NCBI GenBank assembly: GCA_977006965.1
Contig: OZ345364.1
Span: 1,426,001 to 1,490,000, forward strand
Origin: Phymatolithon calcareum
Taxonomy: Eukaryota > Rhodophyta > Florideophyceae > Hapalidiales
Length of the DNA: 64,000 bases
Direction of reading: 5' to 3'
The notes beneath the pieces were generated by a model, which saw only the letters and a list, made by a program, of their open reading frames with translations, did no database searches and was not told where the DNA came from. Of the stretch, positions 1 to 9,159 are shown in pieces. How positions within the stretch are numbered: the stretch's first letter is position 1; each line of letters starts with the position of its first letter. Made by a program: the position numbers and the translations under genes.

Positions 1-1860
1 GGAAACAAATCGGTTCCCGTTGCATTGGCAGGTGATTTTCAAGCCTCTCCTTCGCGAAGAGGTGATATCTATCGGAGCTGCGTCGAGAATCCAACTATGT
101 GGCGCAATTTCACATTCAAGCGATATTTGGGAGACAAAGGTGGCACCTTGGCACAGAAATCTAATCAATTCTTGCAAGTGCATATTGGCGAACACGAAGG
201 CTGGGGGACAAAACTCATCCCCTTCGACTATTCCTATTCTTCCGCCGACCTCGAAAACACGTTCCAGATTGCAATGAAGGCGGCAAAGGCTGGAAACAAG
301 GATCCACCAAACCTCTACGAAGATTCAATCAAATCCGGAAAACCTGTGCTACGCAACAAGTATCCATATGAGACTGGGCATACCATGCTCGCAACAAATA
401 CTACCCCAGGACTCCACCACGGTCTGCATCAGGACACTACAATTGTAGCGTGGAATCGCCTCCTCGAAGCTGTCGCTTCCCTTTCCGGGAGACCTACACC
501 TCCCGTACTTCTCCCTGAGGCAATCAAGGTGCATGACTTCATGGACTTAACTGTTCTCTCTGTCATATCGATCATTACGTTCAAGATGGCACTGTCCTCG
601 GCGGCCGCCGCAAGACGCACACATGTTATGCATTGGGAACCTCCACGACACTCGGATAAAATTCAGCACTGGACACTCATCAGAATGGCATCTCAACACT
701 CCAACATGGCGAGATATAAACCTCCAAGTAGCGCTCAGGATTTTTCGGGACCTTCTGTCGCGTTTCTTGTGGCCATTGTGACTCTAATTCAAGCAGTACT
801 TCATTTTCGTCAGACAACTTGGCGCTATAATGAGTTCGTGATTGTGCGTCAGGGTGGGTTGATGACGTACGGTCCTTCGAATTCCACGTTTTGGAGCTCC
901 GACCCAAAGAATGAGTTCGCCGGTGCAATTTTCGTTATTGGGCATTGGGCTGCATTTGAAATTGTCAAGGTCGGTCGCCCGGGCAGATTCGAAGCGCTAG
1001 CCACGATATACGGCCTTCTGCTTCTCGTGATATGTTTCATTCTCTACAGATTTTCAACTCTCAGGGAGCACCAACTTGATAAGCATTTGTTTCGTCTGGT
1101 ATTGACCGCCCTTCGAGCGGTAGTGCAGACCGTCGTCGGTGCCTTTGTCAGACTCATTCCTTCTGAACGTGGATTCAGACGCTTCTCCTCCTACCGCAGC
1201 ACATATCTCAATTTGGCATACGACTTCGCCAAGAAATATGACTTTAAGATAACGCCTGATGAAAGCTTCTCGGCATGGTGGGATGGAGTGCTTATACCCC
1301 CTTCGAGAATTAGGCCTGACCCAGACAGAGCCAATTATGCATGCGAGGGCATTAAGAATAATGATGGCTCTGAATCAAGTGTTCAAAACACCGACCATAT
1401 GAGCGTGATACTGCAAGACAGTACAGACTTTGAAGGGGAAGACGATGTGAAGGTAACTGAGGATGATGTCGAAAAAGCCGCTGCGTTCCTAGCAGCAGAT
1501 CGTCACGGTCGTCTCCATTACGCCCAGGTCATCGCGCTGCTCTCATGTGCTGACCTATTGAATGCGGCAGATATGCTTCGTCGTTTTGGGAAGCGGCCCA
1601 GACCAAGGGAAATCAGAGGCTTTGCGTTGCTATTTTACGTCACGGGAATTTTACTCCCAGAAAAATCCGATGGAAAAAATGCGGTCAAAGGAAACGAGTT
1701 TCGCACTTTCGACGTTGAAAAAGATATGCAGACTTTGCGCGAAGACCACAAGAACTTTGTCATGCTGCTCGCTGCCCCGCCGGGTACATGGCAGCACGAG
1801 AACGAAAATCTATCTCTGGGTGGACAGGGCTTTGGAGTTCTGAAGAAACGCGCGACTTGA
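1..1860 (+). CDS. 3' part of an unrecognised membrane-protein gene, open at the window edge
   Basis: The frame is open from base 1 to the TGA at 1858-1860 (619 codons visible), so the start lies upstream or the gene is spliced. The first in-frame ATG is at 97, but the sequence before it reads as coding. Hydrophobic segments suited to membrane spans fall near residues 182-198, 252-268, 306-321 and 331-350. They are followed by a basic stretch, an acidic linker (about residues 445-475, rich in D and E) and a soluble tail. I recognise no family, motif or catalytic site. It is not obviously transposon-derived and differs from the surrounding elements in having a long uninterrupted frame, so a host gene is likely. 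An integral membrane protein with a cytosolic C-terminus is an inference from hydropathy only. Confidence 0.6.
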   Translation, partial: GNKSVPVALAGDFQASPSRRGDIYRSCVENPTMWRNFTFKRYLGDKGGTLAQKSNQFLQVHIGEHEGWGTKLIPFDYSYSSADLENTFQIAMKAAKAGNKDPPNLYEDSIKSGKPVLRNKYPYETGHTMLATNTTPGLHHGLHQDTTIVAWNRLLEAVASLSGRPTPPVLLPEAIKVHDFMDLTVLSVISIITFKMALSSAAAARRTHVMHWEPPRHSDKIQHWTLIRMASQHSNMARYKPPSSAQDFSGPSVAFLVAIVTLIQAVLHFRQTTWRYNEFVIVRQGGLMTYGPSNSTFWSSDPKNEFAGAIFVIGHWAAFEIVKVGRPGRFEALATIYGLLLLVICFILYRFSTLREHQLDKHLFRLVLTALRAVVQTVVGAFVRLIPSERGFRRFSSYRSTYLNLAYDFAKKYDFKITPDESFSAWWDGVLIPPSRIRPDPDRANYACEGIKNNDGSESSVQNTDHMSVILQDSTDFEGEDDVKVTEDDVEKAAAFLAADRHGRLHYAQVIALLSCADLLNAADMLRRFGKRPRPREIRGFALLFYVTGILLPEKSDGKNAVKGNEFRTFDVEKDMQTLREDHKNFVMLLAAPPGTWQHENENLSLGGQGFGVLKKRAT

Positions 1861-2945
1861 CCGGCGCGGGCATGTAGCCCGCTCCGCCACCTGTGACCAT
1901 GACGATTCTACTGACGAATGCGCGCATTTCGGCCGGTTCTGCACATAAAGTGGTAGTCGCGATCGAGAATGTCGCTCTGCCGAATACCAAGACATTAGCG
2001 CTTTCGCGCTCGAAGTGCCTTTGGACACTCCGCTTTCCGTCGCGACTGTTCAGAAATCGTGATACGTGCGGCGGAATGCGTGTAACCCGAGTGATATCAC
2101 ATCCTGTCCACAGCAACTTTTCCGCGACGGAGAGAACCAGACGTCGCCCCCGGGCGACACCCGCTAGGAGTTGACAACCGAGAAGAAGTGTCAGTTGCAG
2201 CGACCCGCACAGCGCGGCGAAGCCTGTGAGGAGAATCCATCAAGGAGAAGACCCGACAGCTGCTGAAAAGCGCATCAGCGCCGCAAGAGCCCCACTCTGA
2301 AGAGTTTGTCGCTGCGCTGGAAGTGTCATGCCGCTCCGACCTGGGACGCCGCTAAACTCCCCAGCGCGCTACTGTAGGCCGCGCTGCTAAGAGCCGCGTG
2401 CCGGTTCTTGAAGTTGTTCCCCGCGATTGAGTTGGCCAATGATGGCCCTATGAACTCTGTAAAGCCCTGGGCGGCTTTAGCTCATGGGAACGTGTGTCGC
2501 CACATAGCGGAGGATTTTTGTAAACATGTGATACGCCAAGTTCCATGTGATCCGACCGGGATGTCGCTAAACCCCCCGGGTGCAACCGTTGCGTCGCAAG
2601 AAGCCCCCTAAAGGTCGCTTCAAGTTGACCCCTCAGAGCCCCCCGAAGTTTTGTCACGCCAAGAAGATTTAGCACCGGACCGAACGGTCCACGAGACACG
2701 AAACTGAAGATTTCCGGCGCGGGCGGGTAGCCCGCGCCGGTATTTGTTACCACGACGAATGCTTTGACGAATGCGCGCATTTTGGCGGCTTCTCCGCCGA
2801 AATCGGTTGTCGCGATGAAGAACGCTGCCCCGCTGAAGACCAAGTCAAGAGCGCTGACCCCGAAACATTCCGCGAACCGACGCGAAATATCCGAAATCGT
2901 GCTACGTGCTGAATGTATGAAACCATCGATATCATACCCGGTGCA
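1861..2945. repeat. Diverged ~240-bp direct duplication (1861-2100 and 2713-2945)
   Basis: Both copies start with a 'ccggcgcggg' block with 'tagcccgc' and continue with a shared stretch around 'acgaatgcgcgcatttygg'. On the minus strand both give related short peptides containing 'EMRAFV' or 'KMRAFV' followed by a Val-rich run and 'GAGY.PAP'. The peptide similarity suggests a once-coding segment copied twice and now decayed; no intact gene remains. The first copy begins one base after the stop of the upstream gene. Between the copies (2101-2712) I see no gene, only GC-rich sequence with one partial unit of the minisatellite listed next. Confidence 0.5.
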
Positions 2946-2984
2946 AGACTAGTTTTCGCCGACGCGGAAACCGGAACCCGCGCC

Positions 2985-3320
2985 GATAGTCCCCACCGAA
3001 GTTGTCCCCCCGAGCGAGATTCCGTTTTTGGAGCCGCGCAAGATGTCCCCCCGCGTGGGTTTCCGTTGAAGGCCCCCCGAAGTTGTCCCCCCGAGCGAGC
3101 CTCCGTTGACGAACGCCACCCTCCAAGTTGCCCCCCGCGAGCGAGAGCGAGGCCTCGTTGAAGAGTCTCCCGAAGTTGGCCCCCCGAAAGGTGAAGAGCG
3201 CCTACCTGTAGCTGTCCCCCCGAGCGAGCTCTCGTTGAAGAGCACACCCCCTGATGTTAAGAGCCTACAGAAGTTGTCCCCCGAGAGGGCTTCCCTTTAT
3301 TAGCCCCCCGGAAGTTATGC
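2985..3320. repeat. Degenerate C-rich minisatellite
   Basis: Imperfect units of roughly 36-45 bp repeat the core 'gaagttgtccccccgagcg' followed by a variable 'agcctccgtt' arm. At least six recognisable cores lie between 2995 and 3310, and related cores occur upstream at 2625-2650. On the minus strand the unit reads as a repeating peptide of the type 'ARSGGQLR' or 'LARGDNFGG', depending on frame. All frames are interrupted or shift between units, so I regard it as non-coding satellite-like DNA. Confidence 0.6.
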
Positions 3321-3350
3321 GAGCGCGCCGAGAAGACCTCCGACTGCGGA

Positions 3351-3645
3351 GGTTTGCCCTACTCGGCAATTTTTACTGCGAAGAAGAAGAACGTAGCAAG
3401 TGATGGATACTAGAGTTGGAGATGATGGAGATGAGTGCAGCAATTGTGATTTGGGAACATAATTGTTACACAGGGTAGTTACTGAGACCCAAGCTGCTCT
3501 GTTGTTGGTGAATACCGGCGTTGAGGGCTTGTAAAATAAAAACATACAATTTCCCCCCAAGAAGATTTAGCGCTGTCCAGGTTTGCTGCCTACTTGGCAA
3601 AGTTTACGAAGAAGAAAAACCGTAAGTGATGGATACTACTTAGTT
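3351..3645. repeat. Two copies of a ~65-bp segment flanking a LINE stub
   Basis: The segments 3351-3416 and 3581-3645 share 'aggtttgc', 'ggcaa.tttta', 'cgaagaagaa' and 'aagtgatggatacta'. They lie on either side of the short LINE 3' stub at 3491-3558. They are too long and too diverged to be the target duplication of that stub, so an older tandem duplication is more likely. Confidence 0.4.
3491..3558 (+). mobile_element. LINE 3' terminal stub, 68 bp
   Basis: This matches the last ~68 bp of the full-length LINE at 44688-50175. It begins with 'aagctgctctg', contains 'ggcgttgagggctt.taaaataaaaac' and ends in an oligo(C) run (3553-3558). It is a severely 5'-truncated insertion with no coding sequence. 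Confidence 0.7.
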
Positions 3646-3681
3646 ATCCAGATTTATTTTTAAAGAGCCGCGCAGTCTACT

Positions 3682-5081
3682 GGGGGGATATATGTTAATT
3701 TATTTTAAAAGCATCCAAGACCTCACTGTGAGTAACGGGGCAGCTTCTCAATTTCTTCTAACTTACTGCGTTCTATTTTCCTAACATTTCCTTGATTCGA
3801 GTTTCTCTCCATATGAGAGTTCGAGTTAGTCTTTTGCATTCATATTCAGTCTCTTTGTCCATCATCTTAGACCCGAGTACGCGTTGGAGTGCAATAAGCT
3901 CAATTTCAGCACCGGGTCCGAAATACTCACGGAGGATTGATTTCCTCCACAACGGAGCTCTGTTAAAAATCAGTCTTAGGCATCTTAGCCTTGTCGTCCT
4001 GTCCCTTATTTGTAACACTCCTGGCAACTCCTTATGCTTGTTTATCGGGATTTTCACTGAGCGATCCTCTTCGCATTTTTGCCAGACTTGGATTGCGTCT
4101 TCTAACCGCCGCTTCTTTGACACTTTACCTTCTTCTTTTTTTATTGCAATTTTTTTAAAGCCCCGCAGTCATACGAACATACGGGCAGGGCTTCCTCAGG
4201 TGCTGCCCTCGCTAGGGCGGTTCTACTCTTATGTCTGGCATTCTATCTGAGACCCTAGCATGTGCTCGGTTTACCTTCTTCTGCTTGTTTCAATGCTTAG
4301 CTGAGGTGCTCCTCGTTTCTGAGATCGCTACTGTCCTTCGATACTTCTGCCATATCCTCCTGTCTTCCTCGGTATTCTTCTGCCTGTTCCAGGTACGTTT
4401 TTCGTTTTAACAGGCTTAAAGCAAACGTTTCTTCTTGGTGAGTCATCCTCACCTCCGGACTATCTAGCCGACAGAGCACTCTCATTCGATTTTTTTCGAT
4501 GCTCCGCATATTTCCCGAAGACATACTTGTAAAAAAGACCTCTGCTGCCTCAATTGCTGATAGCAATCACTTTGTCATCGGAGCCAGATGACTTGCATAC
4601 TCTCACTTGGGGAGAATCAATGACTTGAAAATCCTGATGCATATTTCAGGGTGGAATCCACTGACATTAACGCCACTCTGCCTAAGTTTGTGGATGCATC
4701 CAACCGCTTTCTCCACTCTCGACATTGCTGTATCGTCTGTAACTGCAGTGTTATTCATACTAATGCCCAGGTAGGAAAGTCTCCACGCTTGGTGTAGCTC
4801 TTTTCTGGCAAGCATGAACTTTTGCTTAGGTAACCCCTTGTACTTAAGCACTTCGCTCTTTCCTGGCTTTGTGTTCCATGTCATAGAATTTTCGTCTGCC
4901 CACTCCGTGGCTATGTCCAGTAGCGTTCGTAACCCTTTCGCATTCTTGGCCTATAGAAGCACATCATCCGCAAATAACTGAACTGGCTGGTCGGAGACAG
5001 TTCCTGTAACTTTTCCAGCGGCTTCGGCACACTTATCCATGAATACGAACAGTATACTAATACACGGGCAACACTTCGTCA
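3682..5081 (-). mobile_element. 5'-truncated LINE remnant B (reverse transcriptase C-terminal half)
   Basis: On the minus strand this reads as the second half of a LINE ORF2 with several stops and shifts. In order there is an 'LFADDV' reverse-transcriptase catalytic box (about 4950-4975), a thumb segment with 'MTWNTKPGKSEVL' (4884 downward), a linker, and a C-terminal domain ending with 'RLIFNRAPLWRKS' and 'YECKRLTRTLIWRE' (3773-4123). It ends in 'aaaataaattaac' followed by C6 (plus-strand G run 3682-3687). It belongs to a different subfamily from the full-length LINE at 44688. Another LINE copy (5082-5987) is inserted in it; a short upstream piece appears to continue at 5998-6035. Confidence 0.75.
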
Positions 5082-5987
5082 GGGGGTAAATTGTAAGTTT
5101 TTATTTCAGAAGCCCTCAACGCCAGAGTCGCCGACACCAAAGCAGCTTCCCGTATTGTCTAAGAATATCGCATCACACTATCATTTCTTCCGTCATTATT
5201 TTCTCTAATTCTAATAGTCTGTCCATCGCCTGCAATGTTTCGCCCTCGGTCTCTCCGTTGAGTTGCGTTTGTGTGAGGCTGCACTGTAGGATCTCAAGGC
5301 TCTTCTGAGCAACCTCGCCGAAGTGCTCCACATGGGAAGAGGGGTTCCGTGGGGGTAAGCGTCCGAAGTACCATTTCACTGCCAGCATTCTGTGCTTTCG
5401 CGATTTGAGTAACACGGTCGGGGTGGCGCGCTCTTTCCAGTCCACAGAGATTTTTCGCTTCAATCCTTCCTCTGCTTGGCCCCAGGCGTCGCTAAGACGC
5501 AGCTTCTCTTCCTTGGGCATCACCTTCCCTTGTTCAGCCCTGTTGATCTGCTCGCTGAACAGATCGTGTTGTTTCATGTAGGAAATATCACTTTCTGTGT
5601 AGCGAAGGTCTTCGGCTTTGCCTTCATAGTTTGGCTTTTCGATTTCAAGTTTCACCTTCAGTATTCGCTCAGCAAAATGTTCGCCCAGTTGTGTCCTCCT
5701 GATTTCCGGGGGTGTGATTTTGCAGAGCGACCTCATTCGGTTTTGGAGGCGGAGTGCAAAGCGTCCTAGGATGATGGAGTAGAACAAACATTCTGCCTGG
5801 TTGATTTGAACTTGGACGGATCTCGTCCACGAGGTGAGGTGCAAGGCGTGCTCCCACCGACATTGCACGAGTGTCTTGTAGATCGATATGTTCTTCGTTG
5901 TGTGTAGTCCCTTGGCATTCTTTCCAATATCTCGAAGACCCAGAATAATTTCGTTCGCTGTTGAGATTTGTTTCAGCGTGGCGTGTT
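5082..5987 (-). mobile_element. 5'-truncated LINE copy A nested in LINE B
   Basis: This is the last ~900 bp of the LINE family represented intact at 44688-50175. The minus-strand frame 5173-5868 gives 231 residues closely matching the C-terminal end of ORF2, including the common last residues 'LELEKIMTEEMIV'. The 3' tail 'aaaataaaaacttacaattt' plus C run ends at 5082. Flanking 10-bp segments 5072-5081 (cacttcgtca) and 5988-5997 (cacatcgtca) differ at one base and are the target-site duplication. LINE B sequence lies on both sides. The copy is recent compared with B, since its frame is almost unbroken, but it is far too short to be active. Confidence 0.85.
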
Positions 5988-5997
5988 CACATCGTCA

Positions 5998-7899
5998 GGC
6001 GCTACCCACAGTAGGGTAGCTCCAGATTGATGACCTAATACTTATGGCAAGCAATTTCAATTACTAAAAATCCCAAAAATCAACGTGGCCTTCGCGTAGT
6101 TGGAAAATGAGACTTGAATTGGCTACAACTTCGCAGTACCCGAGACCGCACCGAACAAGTCCTGCAGGCGCGATGCACATGAAAAAGACATCAAAACGGT
6201 CGGAGCAAGCCCGAACGTGGAAAAACGAGACAGAGAGAGATTGAAGAGAGTGTGAGAAACTGAAATATAAACTTAAAAGAAAGGGAGACTTAAAGGCGAC
6301 AAAAATCGAAAGGACGTAGACGAAATGTCCACCTTGAGAAAACGTACATTTCCGAAGAGTTCTCGCCTGCTTTGCGGGCGCAAAGGCGATCGTGGTGATC
6401 AACCTCAGGCGCGAGGTTGCATTGTATGGGACAAGGCAAGCTCGACGAAGGGGATGTCATTAAAAATGCTAAATGGGCCTCGAAGATAATTTATTCCTGG
6501 TAGTGCCGCCCGCAAGCACACTCCTTATTCTTCCGGAAACGCAGAGAGGCTTGTAAATTGAGCACGTGTCTGAGGTTGAACCATGTGGGGATGGGCAAAC
6601 TCAATGTTCGCCACGCTAGCATCCATATGTCGCGGAGGATGGAGACGGGAAGATCAAAAACAAGGATACGTACGAAGTGATGAGCTTTGTCAGGGATCTT
6701 AGATGCTGGTGACCGATGTTGAGGTGTGCTCCAAAGCGAAGCAATGGCAGAAGCTACGCCGTACCGGCTTGTACTGCGAAGCGGCGTCAGCGCTCCGGAC
6801 GGCAGACGGGACGGCTTCGTCCTCAGGGCGGCATCCTTGGAAGGGCCTTCAAAGTTGGAAAGAGCAAACCAAAGGAAACAACAGGGATCTGGCACCAAGT
6901 TTCCGCAGGACCACCTAACACGGGTAAAGATTTCAGTCGGGAAGAGGTGGAGAGTATTTGACTCCGTATATTCGAAACTGACTCACTTGCGACGGGCGGG
7001 CTGGACTCGAGAAATCTATCCGTAATCCAATGACCTCCATTCATTTACTCATACAAAAGGATAAGTACCTTGCAATCCTCGAAGAGCAAACAAATCTCCT
7101 GAACTCGAGTAGGACACATTTCCAATGTACCCAGGCCGATCACCGACAGGAGCACCCAGATCAATGTGCCTTTGATTTGGCTTTCCGTGGCTATCATGAT
7201 CTGTGTTGCGTGGTCTTCAGCCAGCGCCAGAACAAGAGTTGATCGAAGCGCGGACGGTCTCTGGCTTGTTGTCATGTGTGTGAATGACACAGCAGGAGCA
7301 CTGGACCTGCAGTAGATAGGCGCGACAAATGCCTTATCGTGAAAACGGCGCCCTCCCAGGCGTCCTCTTCTCTTCCAACAGCTTCAGCATATCTGCTAGA
7401 ATAAACTGCTAGAGTAACATCAGTTTTCTGAACAAAGAATTTTTCTCTAACCCGCTACCGGAGAGTTTCCTCGCTTCCCTTTGAGCTCAAAGGAAAGCGA
7501 ACCCTTTTACCTCAACTCGTGGGGGTCTCAATACTCAGCAGCAAACCGGATAATACTTCGACATCGTTCGTATCTATGAGTTAAAGTCCTGTACTTGAAG
7601 AATTGGCTTGGAAATTATTTCATGTGAAAAAACTATAAACTCTGAACAAGCAACACTGTTTTTGGTGAAAAATGAAAATCTAAGGGCTCAGCATTCCATC
7701 GTCATCGACATCAAATTGCCTTGGTTCATCCCTTTCGGTAAACAAGGACTCTCCAAGCGAGAGAACAGAATACAAGGCACAAGCGGCCGTTACAGGCGCG
7801 AGCCAGATTTGCGAGGGCGAGCATTTAAGATTTGGAAAAATATAAATGTCAACGAAGTACGATCAACTGGGGCGTGCTGAGACTGTTTCTTGGAGCAGT
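5998..7899. other. Intergenic region, no supported gene
   Basis: The first ~40 bp may be the upstream end of LINE B. Beyond that only short overlapping frames occur on both strands. One minus-strand frame, 7045-7290 (81 residues), contains a hydrophobic stretch but has no neighbour or motif to support it. 7490-7900 would be the 3' flank of the minus-strand gene that ends at 7900. Confidence 0.5.
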
Positions 7900-8116
7900 T
7901 CAGCCCATCCAAGTGTTGGGCTCCTCATACTTCCACGTGCACCTCTTCAGCCGCGGGTTGAATGACGAAAGCGGAATACATTCTAGAACCTCCAGCCAGG
8001 GGTTGCGCCAATTCCATTGCTATCAATGTAATTGCAATTTTTCCCAATTCCACCCAAATTGGTTCTTCGAACTGAATTGCAATTCGAATTGGTCGCACCT
8101 AATACTGAGGATCGAA

Positions 8117-8340
8117 GTAGATGAACATTGGACCAGGGGAATGTTATGGGGGGGGGAGTAAAGCAGAAAGTTGAGAGAATCAACGTATTCACCTCACGTT
8201 CAGTACGTGGTCTTTGTTCAATAATACCCAGAGTACGTAGATGAACATTAGACACAGCACATTAATCGGATGCAAGAATCAACGTACTTACCTTATGTCC
8301 AGTACGTGGTCTTTGTTCTAGTAATACCCAGAGTACGTCC
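8117..8340. repeat. Tandem duplication inside hAT1, ~100-120 bp unit
   Basis: Two units share 'gtagatgaacatt', 'aatcaacgta', 'cagtacgtggtctttgttc' and 'aatacccagagtacgt' (8117-8236 and 8237-8340). The repeat lies upstream of the TATA box of the hAT1 gene, so a promoter or subterminal role is possible. There is no coding sequence. Confidence 0.6.
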
Positions 8341-8566
8341 TGTATGCCATCAATACATCTATGGAACTTGGGCCATGGCTACTTCTTGCTATGTTAAATA
8401 AAGACGAGATTGAGCCGTTGGACTCCAAACGGTTTCAACAATGGGCCTATTCATTGCTATCATCTACTTTGCTGTATCGATCAATTTACCAGCCAGATAC
8501 AGAACAACGGCTTGAATGTCTTTAGCTACGATTAGAGTCCGGCAGTCACGATGGTTCAATCTCAAG

Positions 8567-8574
8567 TATAAAAG
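8567..8574 (+). promoter_or_regulatory. TATA box of the hAT1 transposase gene
   Basis: 'tataaaag' lies about 130 bp before the ATG at 8707. The related element hAT2 has 'tataaaaag' at the equivalent place. Confidence 0.5.
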
Positions 8575-8706
8575 ATATAGCATTAGATCTCTTGATTTGA
8601 AACCTATCAGCCTTCTCCGAAATTCTCACGCATTGCCCTTCACAGTCGAGTCCAACCCATCTACCAGACCTCGATCAACATTCCAGCACATTCCGCTCTA
8701 CTAGCG

Positions 8707-9159
8707 ATGACACTACCTTCACCGACACCAAAGCCGAAACAAGTTGTGCAGCTGCTTATGAAGCTCATTTGAGAACAAACCCGTGATATACACTCGCGTC
8801 GAGTAGGCCTAACTCGACGGAATGTGCCATTTTGCGTCTATCTCTGCTCAAAGGGTGATCAGTGTACCGGAGAAAGTGAGTTTTTCTTCGAAAAGGGTAC
8901 TGGGTTCTCCAACCCGTACAATCATCTCAAGCATTGCATTGGAGGTGGAAGCGAAGAACATTTGCTAGAGATATACCGAGTCGTTCTTGTCGAGAAGTTG
9001 AGATCCGGGTCGTCGTTCACAATTCAATCGTCAATGGTGATGAAGCTCAAGGAACGTGAAAAGGCGATGAACAGCTATCTTAGTATTGATGTCTGTATTG
9101 TAGGAAGCCTTCCAATTGCAATGCGAATTGCTGCAAACAAAACGGAGCAATTAAATTGA
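8707..9159 (+). pseudogene. hAT transposase N-terminal fragment (BED-like finger), nonsense-mutated
   Basis: ATG at 8707 begins the same protein as the intact 196-residue frame in hAT2 (57755-58345). Codon 22 is TGA (8770-8772), where hAT2 has a sense codon. Beyond it the frame continues with a cysteine pair 'CVYLC', a 'GTGFSNPYNHLKHC' segment that looks like the second half of a BED-type zinc finger, and 'VMKLKEREKAMNSYL'. After about 9085 it diverges from hAT2 and stops at 9157-9159. The DDE catalytic part of the transposase is absent. Confidence 0.65.

Noticed and set aside
2995-3310. CRISPR-like array
   Set aside because: Units are degenerate and contiguous, with no spacer structure, and the genome is eukaryotic. 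It is a minisatellite.
6064-7290. Small frames suggesting a gene between LINE B and the hAT1-interrupted gene
   Set aside because: Mutually overlapping, short, without motif or consistent frame. Left as intergenic.
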